From Oegoconia quadripuncta (taxonomy: Eukaryota; Arthropoda; Insecta; Lepidoptera; Autostichidae), in assembly GCA_949316235.1 (NCBI GenBank), contig OX438741.1:15501124-15565123 (forward strand): a stretch of DNA of 64,000 bases, in the 5' to 3' direction. Both the position numbers and the translations under genes were made by a program. The notes under the pieces are model-generated. The model had not been told where the DNA came from. It was given only the letters and a program-made list of their open reading frames with translations, and did not search any database. Below are positions 19,440 to 30,129 of this stretch, one piece after another (the stretch's first letter is position 1; each line of letters starts with the position of its first letter).

Positions 19440-20042
19440 GGCGTGCAAATATAATATAATCAATGTTAATTTCAATTCTATACAGTCAATATTATTATTA
19501 TCATTCAATCAAATAATTAAAAACACTATATATTATTAAAATCAATTCAAAAATTACAATTCATCTCGAATGAGTCATTTAAAAATTGTAGTATACTATA
19601 ATAACAAGTGCCTTTAGATTATTTTTAAATGTCAATAAATTGCAATGCCTTCTATTTCTTGGAATTTTCTTATTCTTGAAACATTACCCTCCTTCCTTAA
19701 GCAGTCGACTAAAAACTGAACCGCCTACAATTTAGTACTACAGCTCAATCCAAATACAAAAAAAGAAATTTCATAAGTTACATGAAAACCATATCAAAAC
19801 ATCGTGACATACAATTACCGCTCATTCACAAGGACGACTCCCCAGAGAAGAACGTGCAAGCATCTTTTTAATAAATATTTTCACAATTTATGATTCGGTT
19901 TATAAATAATCGCGGTTATATTATTATATATTAATAAGATCCTAAGAAGAAAACTAGAGTTTTTATTATTTTTCTGTATTATTAACCCTTATCTTATTGA
20001 TCTTATTAACACATGAAGTTGATCACAGACTTCAATAATAAT
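19440..20042 (-). other. AT-rich stretch with a LINE 3' remnant
   Basis: Mostly AT-rich without frames. At about 19755-19875 the text CGCTCATTCACAAGGACGAC, CCCCAGAGAAGAACGTGCAAG is the minus-strand 3' end of the same LINE family as 18405. Confidence 0.5.
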
Positions 20043-20268
20043 TGACGACCGATTGGTGTAATGGATAGTAACCCTGTCAGCGAATCCAGCGGTTGCGGGT
20101 TCGAATCCTGCGACGGGTAAATGTTTGTGTGATGAATATGAACATTTATTCCTGAGTCATGGATGTTTATATAAATATTTATGTATGTTTATCCGTTATC
20201 TAATATCCATAGTACAAGTTTTGGACTAAATGATTGGTGTAAGTGTCCGAAATATTTATTTATTTATA
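20043..20268 (+). repeat. SINE-A, full length
   Basis: GACGACCGATTGGTGTAATGG through GTGTCCGAAATATTTATTTA. The copy has a 19-bp-scale deletion in the ACAAGCTTTGCTTAGTTTGG segment. Confidence 0.9.
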
Positions 20269-20299
20269 ATACCTATTACCGCATTACAGAAGTGTTAAA

Positions 20300-20440
20300 A
20301 AAACATCGATACATGACAATATCGATAATTTATGGTAGATAATATACATTTATCGATATTTAGCTGTCGAAGTTCATGCCGATTTTAAAATCGATATTTT
20401 GTCAAAATCGCTCAACCCTACTTTCCCTCCGATACGCATA
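20300..20440. repeat. TATCGATA motif cluster, right
   Basis: Five ATCGATA-like motifs (CATCGATACATG, ATATCGATAATT, TTATCGATATTT, AAATCGATATTT and a partial one) followed by CTCAACCCTACTTTCC, which mirrors the AGGGATGGGG at 18978. Confidence 0.5.
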
Positions 20441-20744
20441 ATTACTTCCCTAAGACAAGAGAAACAACTTTTTGTACAAAGACCTCCTTTATTAAGTCGC
20501 TAGTATTTTCACTTTGTGTTTCGAATCCCGTTTGTGAGTGAGTATTCGAGGAATTTTGCTCAGCTTTTTTTTTATTCTTATTTATTTCACTTAGACGTGG
20601 CGTCTCTAATGCTTATACCCTTTATTATAATTGAAGTTATACTTATAGGCATTCTAACCCGTAATGATTTGTATCTACAGCTTCTATCATTACGTAAGTA
20701 ATAACGTTTTTTGCCGGCGGCCGCTACATTAATTTATTTTTAGA
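20441..20744. other. No gene recognised
   Basis: A 61-codon open frame (20516-20701, hydrophobic) without start context or family resemblance; treated as chance. Confidence 0.3.
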
Positions 20745-20958
20745 TTAAATAAATATCCTTGGACATACACACAATGCCATCTAGTTCCACATTAAACAAC
20801 TATAGGCTTGTGTTGTGGATACCAGATGGTTGATATACTACATAAATACATTTTTTTTTGTAAATAAATTAACTCGGCTACACGTCCGTATTCATCACAC
20901 AAATATATACCTCTAGCGGGATTCGAACCTGCGACCTTTTGGTATAGTGTCGTCGTCC
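20745..20958 (-). repeat. SINE-C, near full length
   Basis: Complement of GGTTCGAATCCCGCTAGAGG (B box), the ATACGGACGTGTAGCCGAGTT body and GTGGAACTAGATGGCATTGT, ending in a TTTA-rich tail. Confidence 0.85.
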
Positions 20959-21249
20959 ATATATAGTAAAGTACTATAAGTTGTTACGTGTTATAACTTC
21001 CTAAAACGTCACCAAAATCCATTGATTTATAGATAGATAGATTTCAAATGTTATTCTTATAACTTACGAAATAAAACATTTTTAATTTCATTTGACCACT
21101 AGATAAAAGATGACAGTTTAAGTATTTAAAAACCCCAAAAATTTTGGATTTTTTATCCATAATAATGTATCTTAGGACACACTGGGGATCAAGACGAATC
21201 GAACGACACCTTGCACTTCAAAATCGGTCAAGCTATTTAGGCTGTAGTA

Positions 21250-21396
21250 GGAAACATTACCTTCCCTTTTGAGGCAGTTAGGTCAAAATGTCCTACCACC
21301 AACTAAACCGAGTACTAAACGTGTACCCCGGGAATCCAACCCGCAACTTCTCTTTTGTAAACTCTTGTTTCTATTGAACGACGGAGGTGGTTAGAA
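21250..21396 (-). repeat. SINE-B-related, diverged head half
   Basis: TTGAGGCAGTTAGGTCAAAA replaces the usual AGCCAGGCGGACATTTAAAA text, then TACCACCAACTAAACCGAGT and the tRNA-like head. The same variant occurs at 31975-32130, so it is a subfamily. Confidence 0.7.
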
Positions 21397-21764
21397 CTGT
21401 TTAGAATTTAATTACTAAATACATTCCTGTAACTTTTGCAAAATTTGAATTGCAAATGGCGCCGTCACACGCGCGGCGACGTGAACTTTGTTTACCAACA
21501 AAAAGTTCTGCAACATATTATCGAATTGAAATGGAAGTGTAGCTTTGCGAATAGGGGTTAAAATGCCCTGTTCTCCCCCTAAATATTAAGTGGTCGCGCT
21601 ACTGACTCCTAATTTTCCTTATTTTATAAAACATGGGCAAGACCCTGTCCTCTCGTTTGGTCTTGCGAATCTCCTTATGCATAGATGATGACATTGCATA
21701 AATGTTTAATATTTGATGTTTTTGTCATCGACTCGCTGAGAAGAAGACTGAATTGTACCCCAAA

Positions 21765-21832
21765 TAAGACGGGGTTAACTTCACTTAACATCAGGTGTGA
21801 TTGAAGTCAAGTGTTAACCCGTTGTGCATAAA
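21765..21832 (+). repeat. SINE-B 3' scrap
   Basis: CTTCACTTAACATCAGGTGT ... AACCCGTTGTGCATAAAAAA. Confidence 0.75.
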
Positions 21833-21897
21833 AAAAATAATTGAGTGGCCCAATTTGAATGCGGTTTTTTTATATTAATGAAGGAAAGAAAGAAAAA

Positions 21898-22769
21898 GTA
21901 TACTTTTCCTTAGAGCAAAAAAACTCATCCAGTATGTTAGAGGCCTTTCGTGTTAATCGAACCTTAAAACAATAATTTTTGCGCTACATTCAGTTTTTAT
22001 CCCCTGAATATTAGAAAACGTAATTAAATGTTTGAACAGGGAGTGGGGAGGGGGGGCTATCAAACCATCAGGTGATTGCATCGTAAAGTGCTGACGGACC
22101 AATTTAGCGCACAATAACGCGCGACAGCATAATGGGGCGGCCGGTCGGGGCCACGAGACTGGCGAGTTATATTTATTTATTTATTTTATGATAATACAGA
22201 ATCAACAGCATCATTATTAAAAATATTACACAAACTTTATAAGCCAAAGTCATGCCAATTACAGATTCTCATTTTTCATTACATTTCTTTTAAAAAAATA
22301 ATTACGTAGAAAAAAATAATAATCATTATACAATCTAGAAGTAAAAGTAAATAGTGAGACAAACTAAGCAATAATAAATAATTTAGTCAATAAGTAATAT
22401 TACGAATAAAAATACGCTACGCTAAATTTGATGAAATTATAGCTAAGGTCAAGCAGAGATAATAACTGAACATTCAGCAGTTTACTACAATGTATGGAAT
22501 ACTTCCTTTCCGGCCGTGGCTTCGGTTTATCGCGAACTTTTTCAGAATGAAAAGTAGTCTATGCCCATCAGACCCCAGCTTTAGCAAATTTCAGCAGTTT
22601 AGGCGTAAAACTCGACTATACAGCTAGATTTATAATATTAGTGTTGATTGAAACTGAAGCCAAATCAATAATAAACCAAAAATGTAAGTAACTGCGTGCG
22701 ATTACCGTGGCATTTCTTAAAAATTTCATCATTTTCCTGCCCTTATCCCACTCTAGGTGGAATCAGCAC
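21898..22769. other. No gene; old repeats
   Basis: 21898-22000 resembles 655-745 and 32335-32420 (AAAAAACTCATCCAGTAT). Around 22500-22640 is a decayed repeat T (GGCCGTGGCTTCGGTTTATC ... TATAATATTAG). The remainder is AT-rich with no recognised feature. Confidence 0.4.
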
Positions 22770-23010
22770 AACATAGCTTCTTCTTCCACTCTCCTCTACC
22801 AGCCGTTACCTCCGTACTTACCCCTTTCACACACATATCATTCCTCACCCAGTCTACCCACACCTTCTTCGGTCTTACTCTACCTCTGTATCCCTCATAC
22901 TTAGCACTCATCTCGTTACGTGCCGTTCATCCCTCCTCATAATGTGCCCAAACCATGCTAACCTATTACTCCTCAATTTTTCTGTCATTGATGCCACTTT
23001 CAGACTTCTT
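22770..23010 (-). pseudogene. LINE ORF2 C-terminal fragment
   Basis: Nucleotide-level match to 13379-13675 (CCTCTACCAGCCGTTACCTC, CACACATATCATTCCTCAC, CTCATCTCGTTACGTGCC), extending further upstream into CCCAAACCATGC, the AWFGH part. Frames are broken. Confidence 0.75.
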
Positions 23011-23160
23011 CTGATTTACTCATTCCTGATTTAATCCTTATTTTCTTAAAAAAATAAATTATAACGTTAATTTTGAACACTGGTTTTGGTTAGGCCTCAT
23101 AGTTTGTATCTCTCTATCTCTCTATCATAATTGTAGGTACTTGAATGTAGGCACTTGGTT

Positions 23161-23400
23161 ACAATACAATACAAATACTCATTATTGCACAAATAAAATT
23201 ACAATAATTTTTGATGATAGCGATATAACACAATACGTTATTACTCCAAATAACAAGTTACAATAGCCTTATATAACACACTAGGGCAGGATAGACGCCG
23301 TAATCCACCACGCGGATTCATTGATGAATTTATATTGGACTCGTGGTCACTTAACAGTATCAACTCAAGTAAAATAAACAACCGAGATTGGCTTAACCTG
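23161..23400 (-). repeat. Probable LINE 3' end
   Basis: Minus strand ends AATAATGAGTATTTGTATTGTATTG, a degenerate poly-A signal and ATTG/TATTG tail, preceded by CGCGTGGTGGATTACGGCGT. Class unknown. Confidence 0.45.
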
Positions 23401-23472
23401 CCCTCTAAATATAACTGTTTTTAAATATATTGTGGCCTTTGTCAAAACCTGTTTTAAAAAGAGCAATGCGTG

Positions 23473-23725
23473 TGTTCACAATCATACATACATTCGCCCT
23501 TTAACACACACCATTTATCCGACTCCATCAAAACATGCTCCGAGGAGGATCTTCGAGACGCATGAGAGGGACGAGCGGGGGACGGGCCCTCGGTACGACA
23601 TACCGCAAAGCAAGCCACTTCTCATCTCCGTCGATTACTGTACACATCATTAATGTACCTCACAAATTTTGGCATTAAATATTTTCGCATGAAGAAAGCA
23701 TTTTCAGTCAGCTACATCATCAACA
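23473..23725 (+). repeat. BEL 5' LTR
   Basis: Starts TGTTCACAATCATACATACA and ends CTACATCATCAACA. ATTAAA at 23674-23679 could act as a poly-A signal. No clear TATA box; the GC-rich centre (GACGAGCGGGGGACGGGCCC) may hold the promoter. Length and sequence match 30130-30382. Confidence 0.97.
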
Positions 23726-23732
23726 TAAAAAG

Positions 23733-23750
23733 TGGTCCTTCGGAGTCGAA
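23733..23750 (+). promoter_or_regulatory. BEL primer-binding site
   Basis: TGGTCCTTCGGAGTCGAA begins with TGG, the complement of a tRNA 3' CCA. The complement's last ten bases, CGAAGGACCA, agree with the 3' end of insect tRNA-Tyr as I remember it; beyond that the match weakens, so the primer identity is tentative. Confidence 0.7.
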
Positions 23751-24909
23751 TGTACAACAGGAACCAGTAATTTGTGGATGGAGAAGAAGTCCCGGAAACA
23801 AAAATACAGCTAAGTACTACAACGAGTGCCACATATGCAATACGTAAATCAGCCTTCAAATATCAAATTAATCGAAACCTTGGACGAAAACAAGTGGTTT
23901 AGAGTGAATTCGTGCCAATTTACTAATAATTTATTAAGTTTTTTAGTCAATTAATCACCATTATTCAATTAAATACGAAGTTAAGTGAGTGAGATTGTTC
24001 GAATCAAATAACAGTAATTTAGATTAATTTGCAAATAAATCAACTGAATATTGAAATACACAACTGGTTACATCATAAGGAATAAAAAACATAATAGGTA
24101 GTTATATATTATTTATAGAAATTGCCTATAATTACATATTTTGAAGATTTAACATTCAGAGGTTATATTCACAAGCAATTAAAGTAATATGAGTTAGAAA
24201 TACATAAGTGCATGATATTAAATATGATAATATAATAAATATGATACGATAATAAATAAAATAAAGCATAATCCGTAAACCAGAAATCATTCATTAATTT
24301 AGATATATTAATTCAATTTATGTGTTTAAATCACCACAAATAGTGATCAATTCCATTTATTTTATAACTTATCATCAATTTAAAATACTGTAGTAAATGC
24401 GATTTTACAGAAAATTGCAAAATATTATCAATACAAAGCAATAAAACTCCCGTAATGTTTAGGAATCAGTTAACGTTAAAGTGCATAGAAGATCGCATCG
24501 TTAGTTAGTTAATACGTATCGTTAGTGCCTACAGGTGATATGACCTTGAACTCTGTTGTTATCGGCCCAGTCGACTAGCGGCCGAAGGACATTCATTGCA
24601 CTGGAGTCCAGATTGTTTGTCCGTATGCGACAGGAGAGCTTCTTGTAAACTAAACAAATCTTTCGTTCGTAAGGTCAGTTATTCATTAAATATTACGGCA
24701 AGTTTAAGCTTGATAAATTTTCTGTTTTATTAATTATTTCATGAACGTTTTCAAGTATTTTTTATTAAGTAAAAATACGACGTTAATTAGATAAATTATT
24801 TCTTTTTATTCACAATTTATTGTAGATAGGTATTATTTGCGAATAAGTAATTGCGGTATCAGTTTCCGCTCTGCTCCGGTGTCCCATAGTCTATTCTATT
24901 TCTAGCACC
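23751..24909 (+). other. BEL 5' leader
   Basis: Long AT-rich untranslated leader (about 1.16 kb) between the primer-binding site and the gag start, without a long frame. Leaders of this type normally carry packaging and dimerisation signals; none is identifiable by eye. Confidence 0.75.
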
Positions 24910-27900
24910 ATGGCAGACATTTTAGAACTCACTAAGAAGAGAGCGTCAGTGAAGGGCCGTCTCACAATGTTTAGTAACTTTGTAAATGGGTTTGGCGATA
25001 CATTAACACCTATGCAAAGTACCGAGTTGCAGTTGCGTGTAAGTAAAATGGATCAATTATTGAATCAATTCGATGAAATTCAGACGTGTATTGAGACCAC
25101 GGTGGACGATGAGGACAGCGATGATCAGTATAAAGAGAGGCAGGAATTTGAAAATAAATTTTATGCGATTTTGGCAAAGGCTCAGTTGAGACTTCACGGT
25201 AAATCTAAGTTGTGTCAAGATGACGACGATGAATATTCTTCTTGTGGTGAAACAGAGGTAAAACATGCGGTGAAGGCTACCAGGATGGGGGCGCGTGGAA
25301 TCAAACTACCTACTATTCAGGTTCCCAAGTTCAGCGGAAGGTATGAGGATTGGCTCGAGTTCCGTGACACCTTTGTATCCCTAATACACGAAAATTATTC
25401 CATAAGTGATATACAAAAGTTTCATTATCTAAGGGCCTCTCTAGACGGTGGTGCCTCACAGGTAATTAGATCGTTGGAGTTCTCATCTAGTAATTACATC
25501 GTCGCCTGGGACTTACTGCGTAATAGATATAATAACACACGATTATTGATTCAGAATCACATTCAATCAATTTTTTCTATTGAACAAATAAAACGTGAAT
25601 CCTCTCAATCTATTCGCAAAATTATAGACACAGTTTCTAAGAACTTACGTTCATTAGAAATTCTCGGTGAGCCTACCCACTCGTGGGATACATTAATAAT
25701 TTTTATAATCAACAGCAAACTTGATGGAAAGACTTCACGAGATTGGGAAGAAGTTAAGGGTTCCATAAAACAAATTACACTCACGGAATTTTTGTCATTT
25801 TTGAAAAATAAGGCTGATTTACTAGAATCAATTCACATGAATTGTAAGGTAGATAGATACAATTACAAGGGTAACACAGATATCGTAAAGAATTTAGCAA
25901 CATTCACAAGTACAGGGCAGGCACCAAGTTGCCCTCTGTGCAACAAACAACATAGGATTTTTAATTGCAATACATTTTTGGGTCAATCTATAAATGAGAG
26001 AGCAGAGTCTGTTCGTAAGCTGAGATTATGCCATAATTGTCTACGACCAGGTCATCAGGCTCGCATTTGTCGATCACGCACATGCATGAAGTGCTCACGC
26101 AGACACAATACACTTTTACATGAGGACGCGAAAACACACACGCAAGACACAAGCAAAGTGCAAGTACCAGTTGACAGCGCAACCACGCTCTCAGTACATA
26201 CAGCTGAACGGGTGTTGCTCTCGACTGCAGTTTTACGCATGCGAGACAGGCATAACGAATGTCATGAAGTCAGAGCGGTGCTAGATTCGGGGAGCCAAGC
26301 CTCATTCATAACGGAAGCTTTGGCAAACAAGTTGCAACTTAAATGTGGTAACATTCACACGTCGGTAGTAGGCATAAACAATTCAGTTTCACAAATTACA
26401 AAGCGTTGTAACACAGTCATTGAATCAAAGGTTACGCCATACAAGGCTCATATGACATTTTTAGTACTACCGAACATAGCAAATCTGTGCAAGAATAGCA
26501 CACGCATACAAAGGTTGAATATACCTAAGCATATCACATTGGCAGATCCTAAGTATTACAGTCCGTCAAGTGTCGACATGTTGCTTGGCGCAGACATTTT
26601 TTGGGATTTGATAGATCAAGGACAAGTTCGTCTCGGACCTCAGAGTCCCGTGTTACAACAAACGAAATTCGGGTATATAGTATCGGGGCCCACTAGTGGT
26701 CTTAATCACAATCATATCATACACCAACACACTGACAATATACTCACGTGTAATTTCATACAAAACGATCATACTGACATACAACAACAATTATCTAAAT
26801 TTTGGTCTCTGGAAGAGACACCTAATTACGCAAAGCAAATATATTCAATTGAAGAACGATTATGCGAAGAGAATTATACCCAAAACTTTACGCGACAGTC
26901 AGATGGGAGATTCTCTGTAGCGATTCCTCTAAAATTGCCTGAGTCATGTTTGGGTGATTCTTTCGAAAAAGCTAAACAGTGCTTTTTATCACTCGAACGA
27001 AGATTGCAAAGACTGCCTAAATTAAAACAAATGTACACAGAGTTTATGGCAGAATATCAGGATCTCGGTCACATGACACCCATTTCACATTCATACCAAT
27101 CACTCAACTCTCATACACAACACTCATACTATCTCCCTCACCACGGTGTACTGCGTGAAAATAGCACAACAACGAAGCTCAGGGTAGTTTATAATGCAAG
27201 CGCGCCAACAACATCCGGCAAATCGTTCAATGATTTACAAATGGTTGGGCCCACAATACAGAGTGATCTTTTCTCAATTTTAATACGATTTAGGCATTAC
27301 ACGTACGTCATGACCGGTGATGTAGAGAAAATGTACCGCCAGATTTTAGTCCATAAAAATCAACGGCACTTACAACGAATAATTTGGCGGGACGATCCCA
27401 CCAAAGAGTTACAAGTATTTGAGTTAAACACCGTCACATACGGGACGGCCTCTGCGCCATTTTTAGCAACACGATGTTTAAAACAATTAGCACTGGAATG
27501 TGATGACACCTTAATATCACAAATAATTAGTGATGATTTTTACGTCGATGACTTAGTTACAGGTAGTCAGTCGCGATCACAGTTAATTAAGATTCGTGAT
27601 GACGTTTGCAAGGTTCTATCTACAGGATGCTTGAATTTAAGAAAGCTCAGATCGAATATGGATAATATAGCTCCCAAAGATAAAACTATATGCATTCCAC
27701 TCAATTTAGGTCAACAAGATAGTACCAACACATTAGGTCTCGGATGGTCGTCATTACAAGATGAGCTATTCTTTTCTTCTAAGCCCACGCTTAACACACA
27801 CCCCACCAAACGGTCAGTTTTGTCCACTGTTGGACAAATATTTGATCCGCTCGGATTACTCAGTGTTGTTGTTATACAGGCTAAAATAATTTTGCAAAAG

Positions 27901-30096
27901 CTCTGGTTGCACAAAATTTCGTGGGATGATCCCTTACCGGCAGAAATCGCAAACATTTGGCATAAGTTTACGTCAGAATTACCACATTTAGGTAGCTTGC
28001 GTATACCTCGCTGTGTCTCATGTCACGATCCGCGTATGATAGAAATTCATACGTTCTGTGATTCGTCGCAAGATGCATATGGTGCATGTATATTCATTAG
28101 ATCAGTATCATGTAATGATGACATACAAACACATTTATTATGCGCTAAAAGCAAAGTCGCCCCTCTCAAGCCTGTTACAATCCCGCGATTAGAGCTGTGC
28201 GGTGCAGTGATAGCTGCGCGACTAACACAAAGCGTCATACAGGCTTTTAGATTACCCATACATAGATGCATCCTTTGGAGCGACTCATCCATTGTATTAG
28301 GATGGTTAAAAACTTCACCTAACAAATTAAAACAATTTGTAAAAAACCGGGTAGCTGAAATACAAGAATTAACTCAAAATTATGAGTGGCGTCATATACC
28401 TACACAACTCAACCCAGCTGACTTATTGACTCGAGGTGTTAATATGTCACAATTACACAATCTAGATTTATGGTGGATGGGACCTGCATTTTTGCGCGAG
28501 CCACAAGATCAGTGGCCAATTTCTAGCTTTGATAGTGTCAAAATTTTACCAGAAATTGTTAGTCATATTGCATTGCCAGTGTCAAACCACAACAGTGGTC
28601 TTGTTGAATTTCACAGATTTTCAAGGTTATCATCATTGAAGAGATCCCTTGCATACGCGCTTCGATTCATTCATAATTGTCGAGCTCGCGATTATCGCGA
28701 TCGACTATCAGGGCTTCTTAGCACGACCGAATTAAATAAATCCTTTAACGTCCTATTAAGACAATCTCAAATAGAATCGTTTGAAGAGTACAGATTATTG
28801 GAAAGACAAAGGCCAGGTTTGTCTAACAAAAGCAAATTAATACAATTGTCACCTTTCTTAGACGATCAAGGTTTAATTAGAGTAGGTGGCCGGCTAGGAA
28901 ATTCACAGTTTCAGTATGACATTAAACATCCAATTTTAATATCATGCAAACACGCAATTGCGAACCTCATATTCACCGAGGAACATATAAGACTATTTCA
29001 TGCTGCACCCCAATTACTCTTATCATCAGTTAGGCAACAGTTTTGGCCATTAGGCGGTCGAAACATGGCTAGGCTTATCACACACAAATGTCTTAGGTGT
29101 TTTAGAATGAGAGCTCAGACAGTCAGTCCTGTTATGGGTCAATTGCCTGCGCAACGTGTTAGACCTGGCTACCCATTTCAGAGTACAGGGGTGGATTATG
29201 CCGGACCTCTACTCACCGCTGATAGACGGGGTCGCGGCTGTAGGCTTACAAAGGTATACGTGGCGGTTTTCGTCTGTTTCGCCACGAAGGCTATTCATCT
29301 CGAATTAGTCACGGAGCTAACCAAAGATGCATACATTGCCACTTTGCGTAGATTCATTGCACGACGTTCAAAGCCATCAGTTATTTTTTCTGACAATGGA
29401 ACGCAATTTGTAGGAGCTAGGAACGAGATATGCGCTTTCCTAAAACAAAATTCACCTTCGTTGTCAGAAATTATGTCAAACGATAATATAGACTTTAAAC
29501 TAATTCCGGCATACGCTCCCCATTTTGGAGGATTGTGGGAGGCTGGAGTAAAATCATTCAAATATCATTTAGTCAGAGTGTTAGGAAATTCGCATCTCAC
29601 CTTCGAGGAATTATATACAACATTGGTTCAAATCGAGGCTATTTTAAACTCGCGACCGTTGTCGCCAATTTCGCCAGATCCTAACGATCTCACTCCGTTA
29701 ACTCCTGGTCATTTTTTAGTCGGACGACCTCTAACCGCTTTGCCAAGTCCAAGACTTGATGACTCGAATACGAATAGGCTGCAAAGATGGGAGCGAGTAG
29801 AACAACTTCGCCAGCACTTCTGGATTAGGTGGCAGAAGGAATATGTATCCGAGTTGCAACAGAAAACCAAGTGGCGATCATCAAAGGGAGAGTTGAAGAA
29901 GGACACAATGGTGATTATTAAAGAAGATTCATTACCTCCTTTGAAGTGGAGCCTCGGGCGAATTAAACATGTTTACTCTGGCAGCGATGGTGTAACTCGA
30001 GTAGCAGATATTGTCACAAGAAAGGGTATAATACGGCGAGCGTTTAACAAGATTAGTCCGCTCCCTATCGAAAATGATGCTCACAATACAAAGTAA
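24910..30096 (+). CDS. BEL/Pao Gag-Pol polyprotein
   Basis: 1728 codons, start in the context CACCATGG. In order: coiled-coil N-terminus; DUF1759-type Gag core from about residue 132 (LPTIQVPKFSGRYEDW); zinc knuckle C-x2-C-x4-H-x4-C at 374-387 (CHNCLRPGHQARIC); aspartic protease with DSGS at 459-462 (BEL-type DSG); reverse transcriptase with catalytic D804 and YVDD at 878-881; RNase H with D1051, E1095, D1125; integrase with HHCC zinc site (H1359, H1364, C1394, C1397) and D1429, D1495, E1544; and a C-terminal DUF5641-like segment (about 1625-1725). All catalytic residues expected for the family are present and no frame is broken. It would make virus-like particles, copy its RNA and integrate the DNA. 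Gag and Pol share one frame, so their ratio is presumably set by proteolysis. Confidence 0.98.
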   Translation: MADILELTKKRASVKGRLTMFSNFVNGFGDTLTPMQSTELQLRVSKMDQLLNQFDEIQTCIETTVDDEDSDDQYKERQEFENKFYAILAKAQLRLHGKSKLCQDDDDEYSSCGETEVKHAVKATRMGARGIKLPTIQVPKFSGRYEDWLEFRDTFVSLIHENYSISDIQKFHYLRASLDGGASQVIRSLEFSSSNYIVAWDLLRNRYNNTRLLIQNHIQSIFSIEQIKRESSQSIRKIIDTVSKNLRSLEILGEPTHSWDTLIIFIINSKLDGKTSRDWEEVKGSIKQITLTEFLSFLKNKADLLESIHMNCKVDRYNYKGNTDIVKNLATFTSTGQAPSCPLCNKQHRIFNCNTFLGQSINERAESVRKLRLCHNCLRPGHQARICRSRTCMKCSRRHNTLLHEDAKTHTQDTSKVQVPVDSATTLSVHTAERVLLSTAVLRMRDRHNECHEVRAVLDSGSQASFITEALANKLQLKCGNIHTSVVGINNSVSQITKRCNTVIESKVTPYKAHMTFLVLPNIANLCKNSTRIQRLNIPKHITLADPKYYSPSSVDMLLGADIFWDLIDQGQVRLGPQSPVLQQTKFGYIVSGPTSGLNHNHIIHQHTDNILTCNFIQNDHTDIQQQLSKFWSLEETPNYAKQIYSIEERLCEENYTQNFTRQSDGRFSVAIPLKLPESCLGDSFEKAKQCFLSLERRLQRLPKLKQMYTEFMAEYQDLGHMTPISHSYQSLNSHTQHSYYLPHHGVLRENSTTTKLRVVYNASAPTTSGKSFNDLQMVGPTIQSDLFSILIRFRHYTYVMTGDVEKMYRQILVHKNQRHLQRIIWRDDPTKELQVFELNTVTYGTASAPFLATRCLKQLALECDDTLISQIISDDFYVDDLVTGSQSRSQLIKIRDDVCKVLSTGCLNLRKLRSNMDNIAPKDKTICIPLNLGQQDSTNTLGLGWSSLQDELFFSSKPTLNTHPTKRSVLSTVGQIFDPLGLLSVVVIQAKIILQKLWLHKISWDDPLPAEIANIWHKFTSELPHLGSLRIPRCVSCHDPRMIEIHTFCDSSQDAYGACIFIRSVSCNDDIQTHLLCAKSKVAPLKPVTIPRLELCGAVIAARLTQSVIQAFRLPIHRCILWSDSSIVLGWLKTSPNKLKQFVKNRVAEIQELTQNYEWRHIPTQLNPADLLTRGVNMSQLHNLDLWWMGPAFLREPQDQWPISSFDSVKILPEIVSHIALPVSNHNSGLVEFHRFSRLSSLKRSLAYALRFIHNCRARDYRDRLSGLLSTTELNKSFNVLLRQSQIESFEEYRLLERQRPGLSNKSKLIQLSPFLDDQGLIRVGGRLGNSQFQYDIKHPILISCKHAIANLIFTEEHIRLFHAAPQLLLSSVRQQFWPLGGRNMARLITHKCLRCFRMRAQTVSPVMGQLPAQRVRPGYPFQSTGVDYAGPLLTADRRGRGCRLTKVYVAVFVCFATKAIHLELVTELTKDAYIATLRRFIARRSKPSVIFSDNGTQFVGARNEICAFLKQNSPSLSEIMSNDNIDFKLIPAYAPHFGGLWEAGVKSFKYHLVRVLGNSHLTFEELYTTLVQIEAILNSRPLSPISPDPNDLTPLTPGHFLVGRPLTALPSPRLDDSNTNRLQRWERVEQLRQHFWIRWQKEYVSELQQKTKWRSSKGELKKDTMVIIKEDSLPPLKWSLGRIKHVYSGSDGVTRVADIVTRKGIIRRAFNKISPLPIENDAHNTK

Positions 30097-30098
30097 GG

Positions 30099-30117
30099 TT
30101 GAAAGGCTGGCTTTCAA
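30099..30117 (+). other. Hairpin after the polyprotein stop
   Basis: TTGAAAG-GCTGG-CTTTCAA, a perfect 7-bp stem, 3 nt after the TAA and 5 nt before the polypurine tract. Function unknown. Confidence 0.6.
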
Positions 30118-30121
30118 CGCC

Positions 30122-30129
30122 GGGGGGCA
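30122..30129 (+). promoter_or_regulatory. BEL polypurine tract
   Basis: GGGGGGCA immediately before the 3' LTR, the expected plus-strand primer for second-strand synthesis. It is short but in the correct position. Confidence 0.8.

Noticed and set aside
23653..23847. Small ORF spanning the BEL LTR end and leader
   Set aside because: Crosses the primer-binding site and has no conserved feature; chance opening.
25057..29906. Minus-strand and alternative-frame ORFs inside the BEL polyprotein
   Set aside because: Antisense shadows of the 1728-codon frame; no independent support.
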